In this document: positions 48,377 through 61,425 of the stretch, in pieces
How positions within the stretch are numbered: position 1 is the first letter of the stretch
Layout of the letters: each line of letters begins with the position of its first letter
Assembly: GCA_946122785.1 (NCBI GenBank)
Contig: CAMGYJ010000005.1
Coordinates: 78,486,547 to 78,550,546 of the forward strand
DNA length: 64,000 nucleotides
Direction of reading: 5' to 3'
From: Linum tenue
Lineage: Eukaryota; Streptophyta; Magnoliopsida; Malpighiales; Linaceae
The notes under the pieces: generated by a model
What the model saw: the letters and a program-made list of their open reading frames with translations, nothing else
Told to the model about the DNA's origin: nothing
The model's database searches: none
Position numbers and translations under genes: made by a program

Positions 48377-51300
48377 CTATGGAAACCGCGCTCCGCGGCG
48401 GGATTTTTAAGTTTGCCAACAAATTTAGCTACATGTTCTTATGTGTAAACTTATCAGTTGCATCCATTTATTCCAATTTGATAACAAATGTTGGACACAT
48501 ATGGTAATAATCTAGTGTAAGTTGCAAGAAAATTGCACTGGAAAGATGGTTACGTGGCTGAGCAATAATTCATTTATGTTTTGCTATGAAACGATAAGCT
48601 AACCAAAAATGTAATATCCAAATCGAGCTCTACTCGCAAGCTATATCACAAAGTAACATGGATAATGTGAATAGAATGCAGAGTCAGTGAAATCGACAAA
48701 ACAAACTAAACAAAAATGATAAAAGTAAGACCTAAAGATAATCCTTCCCAAATGAAAGGACACCATTGTCAACTCAGATTTCAACTTTGCACAAACCAGA
48801 TTCCAAAGACTAAATAAATCTAACAAAAAAACACATAATATAAATTATCTGTAAACAGGAAAATATGAAATTGTAGCAGTCTAAAAAGTACTCAAATCCG
48901 TGGAATTTGAGTTTCCCCATTGAATCCTCATTGTTTCCTTGCTCCTATTCGCCATTCAATGACTTGTCATTCTTTCTTCTTTGGCTTCTTCTTTTGTATC
49001 GTCCCCTTCCTCATGAGAAAAGAACACTCATAAGCTATATTGGAAATTGATTTCCACTACTGATTCGTGAAAGAAAGACTGCTAGCTAAATTCAGAATGA
49101 GGTCAGTTTAGACCAGGTAAAAGAATGCATCATTGAAACCTCTAACAATCTCCCATCACAAGCATGCTAACACCATCTAACATTGCTACAAAAAACTCAT
49201 TTCAATCTCGATCATTCATATCTATATGATATCCTAGATGCTTAAGGTTGCTAATACTCAGCAAGATAGGATGTTGGGTTCCAAATGGCTAAAAACAAAC
49301 GAACAAAAATCTCGAGAACAAATCAAACAAAAGAGAGCATAAATTTGCTCCCCTTCGTCCTACCTATGTATTTTGTTTTAGACACTCTTTGATGAAACTG
49401 AGGCCGCAAACACTTCTATAATTAATTGGGGTAAATAGCATAAGAGAAAAGAGTTGTATCATCAAGTGGCACAGAGAAATAAAATCAAAACAACGGGGAA
49501 TTTAGACACCACCGTCAATCATATTTAGCTAAATTTAAATCCAAGGCATGAAATCTATAATCTAATGAAACAAAACATACAAAGGTACATGTAAAATAAA
49601 AAAAGAGGATTGCTTTGATTGTAAAAAGTATTTGATCCAAAGCAACTGTTAGACTGCAAGTCAATCTTTTTTCTGAGTGGCTGCATAAGAAGCAGCTAAA
49701 AAACTCGAGAGTTTGGAATCGAAACACTACCTTGGGTTACAACATTTATGAAAACTGGGTAAATCAACTCTGCTCATGCATCTCAGATCCATTAACACCA
49801 AGGCTGCGCTCTGCTACTTAATTTGTGGAAGGTACCTGTAGCAGCAAATGGGACGTGTCAAATGGGATATTATAAGATTAGAATAAAACTTCTGAATAAG
49901 AAAGCGTGTATATAGGGAGAAAACAACACCAAATATTTGTACGCATAGACTGGAAGGTCGAACAATGTGTACAAATTGAGAACACCTTCAGGCTCAACTA
50001 TCACACTTTCGGCCATTATTGAAGCGCGAAGAAAGAATATAATGAGGGGCATAAGAAAAAAAAATCAAGCATAAGAAGAGCTCACCACTACTGGCTGCTT
50101 CGTTGTTCTTTTGGCAGCTTCCACGGGGAAGAGTAACAATAAGCTTAACACTATATATCCATGGAGGATGGAGACTTTGATGATGCAAAATCCCACCAAT
50201 ATCTTCCTCTGACCTAATGCACTTGACTCCAGCATTATCAGCTACCATTGATATCCTCGCAAACTGAGAATGGTAATAGCATAGAACAAAACAAACAACT
50301 GTGAAAACTGAGCAATACGAATGCAGGACCAAAGAAAATGAACAAAGCAGTACCGCCAGGGTTCATGTTCGTTCGCCGTTGATGGCCATCCCTCGTCTGC
50401 AAATTCTTTCTCCCCCCTCACTTATTCTCTCTACTTCCTCAGTTGTCCCAAACCCGGCACGCCTTAACAAAGAACAGTGAGACATCAATGAACAGAATGG
50501 CAATAATTAAGTGATTCAAGAGATAAAGGATAATGGCACTTAGTTTTGCTATGGTTAAGTGACTTTAATAGTGCTTATGGTCTGTTTGCAGTGCATTGCT
50601 GAAAGTTAAAAAAAACATTCGTGTTCCGCTTCCTGAACATCTGTGGATAACCTATCGCCTACTGACAATATCAGTAACCCAAGAGGCAATTTTCATTGAG
50701 GCAGAACCCAAAACTGAAGAAGTGCACTCATGCAGGAGGGGAAGTGCTAAGTTAACATGTATTTGGTCATCATGCTTAGTAGGAATTTATCTTTACTACT
50801 ATCTCTGGCAGTGATTGATGCTCACACTGACCCAATCGCATTGAGGCTATCAAGAAAATGAAAGAAACCAAGTTAACACCATTGACTAAAAACGAATTCA
50901 ATGTAATCAATTAACTTTAGCTAATAAAAGACACTTCACCAGTGGAAAGCTAACCGGCGTCGCAGAAATTGTGCATTTAACATAATTTAACCAATAAAAG
51001 ACGAAAACCACAAAAGAACGACAAATAGTCCAGAAGCTGAAATCGATATGCATTTTGGAAAACACATAGAACGAAAAGCACTTGCACCTTCAATTTCCTT
51101 GTGGAGCTGCTTATGATGCTTTGGCCTGAGATCTGAATTTAGTGTCCAAAATATCATGATTAAGTTCTACTGACACTTAGAGTGAATCAATGGATTCCCT
51201 GAGATTAAGACCATAATAACAAACAATGAAAGTTCCTATACCTCTTTGGTTTCTCCATAAAGCTCCACAGGGTACTGCTCGTTCTCTGTAAGCCTTCGAA

Positions 51301-54300
51301 ATATCACCTCAAATCCAGCGTGATCTAGGAGAAATGCTCTTAATGATGGACTTCCTGGCTCTGGCACTATTCATGGCATTGCATTTCCTCGTTCTAACCT
51401 GACAATTCACATCTGAATCAGTAAAGTAGGCATATATAGGTAACGTCATCTCCCTCCCATAATGATGTCTGCAGACTAAGATTTGCAGAGTTGCATAATA
51501 ATTTTCAAAACAGTGCTCTTTTCTAACAGACAGTTATCAAGGAGAGAGTACACATCCATTACGTAAGATAACAGCAGAACAAACTTAATCCAACTTCACA
51601 CAGGCACTGAACGATTAACAAACAAAATTATTATAAAGATAATCCAAAAGTATACATAGAAGATTTGGGGCGACTGCAAAGGCTAGAAGGGTTTCATATT
51701 TTCAAGAATGATTCCATATACTGAACGATTCCATGTGTTGTATAAGAACACAAACCTTGGTTCCAAATGGTAGTTTGGACTCTAATCAAAGTGGAGCTAT
51801 CTCTTGTCTAAGCTGTTCTCCTTTAGTCTTTTTGAATCTTTCTTTTTCTCCGAACAAAGGCTAAAACCAAACAAACAAACAAACAAACTGTACAATGTAA
51901 ACTGGCAACATTATGAAGGACATGGAGAAGATGTAATGGAATACAACCAGAAAGGTTATTAGAGAAGAGGGTCAAATACCCAGTAATAGATCAGGGTGAA
52001 GGCAAAACCCATCATACATCTTCCATATCTTGTTTTCTTCCAGAGTAGTCTTCATTGAAAACATAAATACCCAACGTTCAACAATCAGAGGCACAAATTC
52101 CAATCTTAAAACTGAAAGGAAAACTTGCAATACAAAATAGGATAAAAAAGATAGACGCACCTACAATAATATAATCTTCAAAAGCAACCAGATCAAACCC
52201 ACATGGATTCCCATCATTTTCGTAGAAACATTTAACACCTCAACTCTTATTCGCCCGTCACCATCTTGATGATAGTCTTCCCACTTGTCACCATCCTGTG
52301 AAACCAAACACAGTATTAATCACGAGATGAGGAGGAAATTATATGACTTAGATGCAAAAGCGTAAATAAAGGAAAATTATATTACAATGGCCAAGCCAAA
52401 TGAATATAAACTGCACAAAGCTATTGAGTTTAAGGAACACAATACAGAAAAACAGAATAGGCTCATCACAATAATCTCATGATTCTAAATAGTAAAGCAC
52501 TCATTAAAGGTAAATGAGACTGTAAAAGGTCTAAAGCATTCAATGTAACGATAGAAAATGTATGGTTGCAATAAGGAATAAACTTGCAGGAAACTTAAAA
52601 TTTTGAGGGCTTCAGAATTGCAAAGAAGAACAAACTAAAGGCAACCAAAACTATATGGATGCATGTTGCCTGATTTAAAGTAGCGTACAACATTAATCTC
52701 TATGTATAATCCAATCAATTGGAAACAATTAAAGCAAACAATGTTCCAAGTCCAATCATTAATTTGTATATTTGTGGCTTCCTCACTGAAAACAACCAAA
52801 CAAAAAGAGACTAAAGAAGTGAGGGGCTCCTCACCTGCAGCGGCTTAAGGTGATGTCGTGTTCTTCTTCTTCGTTAAGGTTCTAAAGAGAGAGTAGAGTT
52901 GGATCCATGAACTTGCTAAAATATCGGTCGCGGCTGTTGCTAATATTGCCTCTCGAGGCAACATAATCAAAATCATAGCTCTGCAGGAGAAGTTTTCCTC
53001 TCAGTTCCAGCTGCAGTTCAGCAAAAGAAAGGATCATGAATAGATTCCCAGAACAGCTTAGCAGACCCCAAAAAAAGTTGTAACCATGGGATATTTCAGG
53101 TAAACTGAACAATGGTTTGACAAATCTGAAGCCACAAAATAGTTGGGTTAAGCATTTGCAATATAGTTGTATTGGGTTGGTTTCCTAACGGCACAACATT
53201 CACCATTATCCACCAAACAATGTTCACCAAGCTTACGTCAAATAGCAAAAAGGGTATTTAATCAACAAAGTAGGTTGCATTGACATTCAAGTAGTTCCAA
53301 GTAAAAGAAAATGCTAAAGCTTTAATATAACAAAAAGGAATCAACAAAACTAATTGAACACTTCACAGTTCCCCAATGTTAAGTACTTAGCTGTTACTCA
53401 ATCTGGAAAGAAATCTAATATGACTGTTCTAACTGAACTCATAAAAGCACACGAACCCGCCTTTTACATCAGTCTCCATTCATAAATCACTGATAAAATA
53501 CACCTAAATAAAAATTAGTGCACGGGGCAGCAACTAAAAATTCCTTATTTCTAGATAGCATTACAAAATTGAATTCATATCAATAACATCAGATGGTGAA
53601 GCTAACCTAACTGACCATTTAAAAGGCAGGAATAGTTAAGATGATTGAGAACATAAACATGTTATTATATACAAAATCTAGATACATGGAAGGGGGCAAT
53701 ACCCGTCAAAGGAAACCCCAAGAAAGACTAAATGAATCACAAAAGAAAGGCAAAATATGGGAAACATAAAGAGAGGAAAAGGTATGGCTAAAGCACACCC
53801 AGATTCATGGAAAGAAGAAAAAGTTCTCAGCATACTCGAAGGACGATCAAATCAACTGTGAACATAAGACAAAGGAGAGAGAACATAAATGCATAGGTGG
53901 GATCATACCATTAAGGTACACTGAATAAGAGTCTCGCCGAGGAAGTGGAATGTTAAAACTTGAACGTTCTCATGACGTTATAGAGATCTTCTGCGTCGTT
54001 AGCGCCACCAAGTGAGCAAGGCCGTATAGTAAAACAATCTGACCCACCTACGACCGGAAAGGCACAACAAATGTATGTTAGCTCTAAAAAATGGGTCAGA
54101 TAATTGAGCATGCAGCAGGAGGGCAACTCATATATCCCATAAGGCGCCACTTCGTCACTATTAAGAGGGTAACTAATAGAAAATGCACAAAAAATTAAAG
54201 CCAAGGTACTTTTTGAAACAGTACATACATGAACCTAGTTTTGGCAGGCCCTATTGACTAAGAAGGTTTCTACCCCTACATGTTCTGAAATGACCCGAAA

Positions 54301-57300
54301 CTTTATGCGAAGAAAGGAAGAAATCCAAAGCAATGACATTATGGAAAATGGAGACAAATTACAGCAGACTTACTCTCCACCGAGGAATTAAGATTTGGCA
54401 AATGGACAACTATGATATGAGAAGCATATAATTGCAAAGGGTTCCGGAGACCCAAATAAATTAGCTCACAAACTTACTGAATTGCACAGAATAACTTAGA
54501 ACATACAAAAGCAGGTTATTACTCCCCTAGTTTGTTCATTCCATTCTCCCATTGGACGATATCTTTTATTTATTAGGCTATTTCTCTGACTCCATCCCTT
54601 TTGAGCTTGCTGCTGAACTGCAGCATCACAGAAGTCCTGTAACATCAAACCTGTAGCATTAGATGGACGCATAGTTTTGATTTCATATTGCTTAGACCAT
54701 GAAACGATATACAAAGTTCATGATTAAATGCAAATACACCAAGCGAGATTACACAGGAACTCAATCTCAGGATCTGATCAAGATAGGAACTTAATTGATA
54801 GGTAAGGAATGAAGGGAACTGATACCATAAAAATACATTGGATTTGCAAAGAGAAGTTTAAAATCAAAGAACAAAATTGCAGCAAAGTTTAACCTAAGTT
54901 CTATCAATTTACAACAAATAGGGCACAGGCTGAACAACAACATGAGTGCATGACCCTGAGGCCTTCAGGCGCATGATAGGCTGATAAGAACAACTCAACA
55001 ACAACCGACGATCAAGAGGGAAAATGAACACATTGGAGTTCAGTTGTGAAGAAATTTCGAAAGGTATTTATCGCAAGAAATGCAGTATGTGTTTCCGTAG
55101 AATTGTACGGATAAATTAGCAAAGGACAACCCCAAAAAAGGAGTAAAATTGATTTGGCACATCAAATTTCTTAAGCAGGATCGAGTGAATTTCAGTAGAA
55201 CAGAACAGTTGATGAAAAGGGCGTGGACATAACAAAAGAGTTTGCATTAAGGAGCTGACCTTGTCACTAAATTGCAAGCATAAGAGGGATCTGATCAGCT
55301 TGCTTGCTGCAGATTGGCCGTGTTTCTCTCTGAAGACATCTGCTGGCCTACACTCCTCCAATGGCTCAACTGACATTGGTTCCAGACCTGCAGAAGATCA
55401 CCTACTCAACTGAGTACCTTCACATAGACCCTATGAACCCAACATAGGGAGCATGCAATCAAACACGGGAACAGGATAGCAAGTGCAAACAATTAGATAC
55501 GGGAACAGAAAGTAAAAATCAAGAGAGCAACTTTGACTAATGAGACACAGTGCTCAAGTTAAGTTAGATATACAGTTTAAAGCAGGCAAAAGCTATAATT
55601 TCTAGACAGAACCAGTAAAATAAAGAGACATAGAAAGCGATTACCTTCAAGGGACAGTGTACGGTGTTGCCAGAGCAAAAACTCCTCTCATCTCTCTGTT
55701 ACCCGTCATCCTCCCTGGCCACTAATGTTGTCTCCCCGTTGGCGCTTGACATTTCCATAGAAGGGGGCTGAGGAGACCCACCCCAAGCCGACTTATCACT
55801 CCTCGGTTGGAAGGATGCAAAGGGAAAATATAGCTACACCTGCAATTCAAAAGAAAAAAACCATTCACTTTTCATCCCCTGTGATGGATTCATAGAAATA
55901 TGCAAAATCAATGGCTAATATTGATGAGAACTTTAATGAAAATGCATTCTACTCAATTCCCCATATTTTTGCATCACCCTAGTTATATGACCGTATGCAT
56001 GTAATGAAACAGAACCATACAACCTCAAGTTCTGAAATAATCAATCCCCAACACCTTTGTCCGTGTGATTTCCAAAGTCTGTGTCATTTAAGAACTCAAA
56101 AAATATACAACTCAGCCTACTGGAGGCGCAAAACAGTATGCAAGAAGCTTTCAAGCTGTGATATCCCCCGCTAAAATGCATAGGTTCAGGGGAAAACAAC
56201 AAAAATGAAAGAAATCCCCATTCTCCCCACGCCCCATAGCATGTTAATGGTGGCTCACCTGAAGGTCCAACCGAGTAAGAGAACCAACTCGACTTGATCT
56301 GTAAGGGAAACAAAACATAGGAATCTTAGCATAAAAGGATTTGGAGTCGAGGCTAGTCCGTGTTAAAACCAATAGAGTAAAAAGTATACTGTGTAGCGCG
56401 ATAGTTGGAACTGATGACCAATTATAAACAAATTATTCAAGACCTCTAAACCATCTACGCAAAGAGAAGAAACCTAAACTAAAAACAGAAGAAATAGAGA
56501 GAGGAGATCACCAACACTGAAGCTTTCATGGTAGACATCTGCAGCTGCTTCCTCCTTCCCAACGATTATAGATATATATACTCATTGGTCATTGGACTTC
56601 TGCATTTGCTTCCTCCTTCTCCCTCAAGAATGTTCATCATTGACTTATTATTGCAATCTATGAATCCATCTAAGAAAATCAGCGTCTAAGCCATGACCAA
56701 AACCCTAAAAGTAACGAAAAAATGAACAGAATCAAAGGCAGAAACTCACAAGCTAAGCAAGCCGCCTGCTGACAATCCTTCTCCCCAAGCAAGTTCGCTG
56801 TTAGCATGTTTTTGTGGCCGATGAATCAACCGAGAAAAGCAGTAAGAGCTTGTGAGGAGAGAAAGACAATGACTGGAAGCTAATTTCGGGAAAACGAAAA
56901 CCCATATGGCTGAAAACATACAGAACCACTCCACAGAAAGGAGTCATCAAGATTAAAAACAGAACCAAAACCCAAAAAGAACCTTACCCAAAGAGCAGTG
57001 GGTAGCCCTCATTGGCTCTGCTGCCTTTGGAAATCTACATTGGCAGCAGCTCCTCCATTATCCTGGCTAGTATCCTAATTCGAAAAGCCAAAAATAATAA
57101 TTCCAATTAGATTAGCAAGAAAGCACTCCATAAAAATCTAAACATGTCAAAACCGAAAAAGGAAATAAATCCACAAAAACAACTTACCACCTTGGTCGCG
57201 GTTGACAGCAGTCCCACCGCCGCCGGCATGACATGTTCCTTCTTCCTGATCGAAAATCCAGGAACAAAAGATGACAAGAAGTAAGAACTCAAACCAAAAA

Positions 57301-58005
57301 AAAATCCAAAAAGGACAATATGCAAAAAAAAAAAAAATGATTGTCACTTGCTGGGACCATCACCGACGTCCATTGCCAACCTTCATCGTCGTTCACGCCT
57401 TCCCTTCTCTTCATCGATCCAAAAAGACGTTCTAACCAAGTAAGAGAACAAAGAAAAACAGAAAAAATAAACGAACAGATTCGGAGAAATAAGATCGGCA
57501 GCGTTAAGAACACTAAAAACATAAGAAAACTCACGATCTAGCCAACCAGGCGTCGAATGACTCTCCTTCCTTGGCAAGTTTGCCGCTTCATGGGCGATTT
57601 CGGAGATTTGAGATCGCAGAGCGAGAAAGAGACGACGTCGGAGAGAAGAGAGAAGAGAGAAGGAGAGCACAAGTGAGGTGGGGTGGGGTGGGGGTTCCTT
57701 CTTCTCCTGGTTCTTCTGCTTCCTGCGTCTTCTTCTTCTTCAATCCTTCCTTTTTGTTTTTTTTTTTTTTTGTTCTTGTACAGAGAGAGGGAGAAAGAAA
57801 CAAGTGGGTTGTTGGTTTCTGTAGAAGGAAGAGAAAGAGAGAAGAAAAGTTGTGTGGCTGGGAAGAGAGATGGAAGGGAAAAGCAAAAAAAAATATCTGT
57901 AAAATTTCCAAACAAGCACCCAAAGTTTCTTTCAATTTCGAAATAGCCACTTGTGTGATGTGACTCTACCAAACAGTAAACTTGTAACTTGTTCTTTTAA
58001 AGAGA
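48377..58005 (-). mobile_element. Large non-autonomous Helitron 2
   Basis: On the minus strand the start is TCTCTTTAAAAGAACAAG at 58005, nearly identical to the start of Helitron 1. The end at about 48377 has the same palindrome (48386–48402), but the terminal tetranucleotide reads ATAG rather than CTAG, so the 3' end may be decayed. Flanking host bases are A and T. The 9.6-kb interior has no Rep/helicase ORF. It looks gene-like on the minus strand: a CT-rich leader near 57580–57900 and many short segments bordered by splice-like AG and GT. I could not identify the source gene(s). Confidence 0.65.
55260..55387 (-). pseudogene. Exon-like fragment inside Helitron 2, source unknown
   Basis: A 128-bp open segment with a CTGCAG acceptor and an AAG|GT donor on the minus strand encodes EPMSVEPLEECRPADVFREK and onward. 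Similar exon-like pieces lie near 50060–50280, 52160–52310, 52890–52990, 53950–54035 and 54580–54640. They read as captured host-gene exons. I do not recognise the family. Confidence 0.4.
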
Positions 58006-59499
58006 TAACTTCTCGAAATTGCTTTTCTCCTTTATTTTCTATTTATTGTGCAGGAGTAACAATCACTGTTTTATTAAGTCCATGCGGATGGTCAATATAT
58101 ACATAGTGTCAAAAAATGTATATGTGGCTTTTATACACATTCTCAAACAACCGATCCTTAGGGATAAGTGATAAACTAATCATAAGGTCGTCCCGATATA
58201 GGACGACCACCATCCATTACTCAATATGTTCCTTATGTGAATTGGACCAAGTGCAATGTCGGTTGCCTCAACATTTGAGACTTTTTTCCAAATTACCACA
58301 CTTTATTTCATTCAAACATCACGTTAATTTTATTTGAGCTATCAAGAAAGAGTTTTTAGCCTGTTTTGGGGCAGGTTCGCCCCGCGCTGCCTACATGAGT
58401 ACCTCTCATCGACCCGACCTGTTCTGACCCGTCCCATTCTCGACCTGTTCTTGCTTAAATTACATGTAATCTTAGTCAAATTACTTAGGATTTTTCTTAT
58501 ATTACCTCATATTTTAGCTATAATGATGTTGTAAATAAGTGAAAAACTCAATTTCTCGAATAATTTAACTATATTTTATTATATTATGGTTTGTTTATTG
58601 GTCTTTTAATGAAATTAACGAATATTTCTAATGTTTTTCATATAAATTACATACCCACTGGATCTACCTGCCCTGACCCGCGCCCCATGATAAATTACCC
58701 GACCTGCCACGGGACAGGTATGAGTATTGAGATACCGCTTAGACCTGCCCCATTGCCACTCCCTAAGTCAAATGGTACCATAAGACCTAGCAATTCAAAT
58801 CATATTGAGCATGCATAAACTTATACGAGTTCAACATAGTATAAAAAATTAATCACCCTTGAATTTTAATTAAATTTAGCGATTAAGGTAAGGATATAGC
58901 ATATAATATCATACTACTAAACTTCACCTCATACTTCAAATTGGACAATGTTCTAGTTGGACCAAACAAAAAGTAATCTCATAGTCGAAATACCATAATA
59001 TATAATCAAGTACACATGTGTGGCTAACGTTGATTGTTTAGGACAAACCGAGCAAAACTTGACATTACTCTTTTTCAGTTCAATACACATAACTCGAGTG
59101 TGATGCTCAAGAGTAGTCCTACTCATCCAAACATATATAGAGAGGAAAAATAAAGTATCGATTTCATCCAACACAAATAGAAGCGAAGAGCCTCGATTTG
59201 GACAAACAAATACAAGCATGATTCAACTCTTCCTAATCCAATTTCATTCTAGCATCAATAGATTCAAAGCATAATAGTAGTATCAAATGCATAATGGCTA
59301 CCCCACAATTTAGAGATTGATTGCCAATCTGTTTACCCACAAAAAATAAGTTTGTACCACATCGATTAACTACAAGAAATTTAATGAATTTGTAAAACCA
59401 GCTCAACATTAATAATTAACAGAGCTAGTAGGGCCTTGTTGGGTTGAGTTTTTGGGCCTCAGTGTCCAAACCCTTCTTCCCTATACGATGGCGGACCCG
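58006..59499. other. Intergenic with a hAT-like remnant at about 58340–58767
   Basis: Bases 58360–58767 carry repeated CGACCCGACCTG-type segments and end in CCCCATTGCCACTCCCTAA, the typical terminus of non-autonomous hAT elements; the left end is not clear. Bases 58684–58713 match 9005–9034 at 29 of 30 positions. The rest is AT-rich with no gene. Confidence 0.55.
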
Positions 59500-60085
59500 T
59501 CTCCTTTGCCCCATAGCCGGACTTTGCCTCCACCCCTTGGTATGCAATTTGGCTCACAAAAACCTAAGTTTGGAAACAAGGCGGCATAACGAGGTGCCAA
59601 AAGGCTGGGTACCAAGCTGGGTATAAAAAAAGGGGCCATCCAAAAAACTAAGTATGGAAACAAGGCGGGACGACAGAAGCTGGCAAGGCAGGCCTGATAT
59701 CCAAACATAAAATTTGGATAAGTCTTAGAGCCAAGGGGGTACAAGGTTGGTACTCAAGTATGAAATTTGGATAAGTATGGAATCTCATGGTCAGGGGGCC
59801 ATACGACACGATGCCATACCACCCATAGCAAGAGGGTACCAAGCCGACAAGACAGTCCTGGTACCCAAGCATGAAATTTGGCTAAGTATGGAATCCCATG
59901 ACAATAGGGGGCCAAACGATAGGGTACCAAGACGAAAGAGGCTTGGTAGGCTGAGAGTACCAAGCATGGCAAGATTGGTTAATTAAGAAGCAAAAGTACC
60001 AAGAGGGTACCAAGTCGGCAAGGCAGCGCTTGGTACCAAGACATGAAAAACATGAATTTGGCTAAGTATGGAGCTGACTCACTCC
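59500..60085. repeat. Imperfect tandem repeat with GGTACCAAG and AAATTTGGMTAAGTATGG motifs
   Basis: The phrase ATGAAATTTGGMTAAGTATGGA recurs near 59760, 59868 and 60050 (a decayed copy near 59707), and GGTACCAAG or its partner CTTGGTACC recurs between them. Units are roughly 100–180 bp and quite diverged. No coding potential is convincing. Confidence 0.7.
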
Positions 60086-60111
60086 TACTGTCACTCTAGA
60101 AATTGGCCAAG

Positions 60112-61425
60112 TGTAACCACTTCCTAAAGCGTAGTATAGCGGGTTTGGGTTTTAATGTCAACCCGAGTCCTAGATTTGATGACTACTCGGTGAATTCTTG
60201 TTATCTAGCAGTGAAACTTTAGTGCAAGTCCAAAGTAACAAACAAACAAAGCAAGTTAAACGGTTGTTTTCAAGTCGAGAGAGGTCACCCGGATATGGTT
60301 CCCCCTAGACTGCAGTTAAGCCGGATTGCAATTTACCAAGTTCAGTTTTCATGAAAGTTATACTGCGGAAGGTTCTTAAACAGTCTGAAGTCTCGACTAA
60401 AGGTCTCCAGACCCTCTCAGTCTGAGTCTCCAGCGGGCGACTAACCTCCACCGGAGTAAACAGATTGAGGCCCTAACGAACCAAACCTCCACTACCGAAT
60501 TGAATTCGGTATAGAATAGCGAATTGGCTCCTCGACTAAAGTCGCCAATTCACTACCTTCAATTAAGGGTGCTCAGTGCTCTATCAACCTAGGCAGATAT
60601 TCTCATTCTAGGTTAAAGCAGAAACAACATGAATTTGATCAGGATTCAAGTCATTCAAGCCTCAATAGAATATAATCAAATCATAAAATCTGTACTTGGG
60701 TTCATACAATTAGACCTAACATACAAATCTAGGGTTCCCCATACCCAGATGAATGGGGAAACTACTCCATGGAGAGAGAGAAGCAAAAGCAGATTCAGAC
60801 GCGGAAATCATACTGTGAAGGATGAGTTTCTGCTCCTGGTTGTCAATCGGTACTTCTCCAAGCTCAAGCCGGGCTCTAATGGTGATGAAGATCAAGCTAT
60901 GGCACTTGGAAATCTGGTTCGTCGCTTTCTCTCTCTAGGAATCGCTCTGTCTCTCTAAAACTCGGAACCCTTTGATTTTTTGCCTTCTTTTCTTTTAAAA
61001 CTGCTGATGATCGCGATACCCGGTCGGGTATTTTGGGTCTCGACCGGGTATAATTGAAACGCGCGTTTTGCCTAAGGGGAAATCCCCGATCATGGCCAAT
61101 AATCCTCGACCGGGGATTTTCGCCTCCTGCCCGGGCCCCCTTCTGTTTCTCACGGACGCCCAAAGCCAAAAATCCCCGACCATGGCCAGATAATACCCGG
61201 TCGGGTATTTTTGCTCATGGCCGGGTATTTTTGCTCTCCAGCACACTTCAAGCCTCACTTGCTCCTTTCGACCTGAATCTCGTTCCTTCGCCTCGATTCC
61301 AACACCGGGTCCTGAAATATGACATAAACGTACAACCTCGCGTGAAATCGGCTTAAAAGACGAGAATCAACCTCTCAAACGGCTCAAGAATAGGGGTAAA
61401 AACATGTGCAATTATCGGTCTATCA
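60112..61425 (-). repeat. 3' LTR of an Athila-type element (left boundary approximate)
   Basis: On the minus strand the LTR begins TGATAGACCGATAATTGC at 61425, directly after a G-rich tract. This start is typical of plant Athila elements. The left boundary is set at a TG near 60112, but no target duplication could be checked. The stretch contains the phrase GATAACAAGAATTCACCGAG (near 60190–60205) that I associate with Athila LTRs. Confidence 0.7.
61018..61250. repeat. ACCCGGTCGGGTATTTT motif repeats in the LTR
   Basis: An exact 17-bp copy occurs at 61018–61034 and again at 61195–61211, with several shorter forms (GACCGGG, GGCCGGGTATTTTT, CCCCGACC) between and after. The core ACCCG-GT-CGGGT is an inverted repeat. 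Confidence 0.8.

Noticed and set aside
57538..57972. Overlapping ORFs of 87–144 aa near the right end of Helitron 2
   Set aside because: Low-complexity CT/GA-rich leader-like DNA gives long open frames on both strands by composition.
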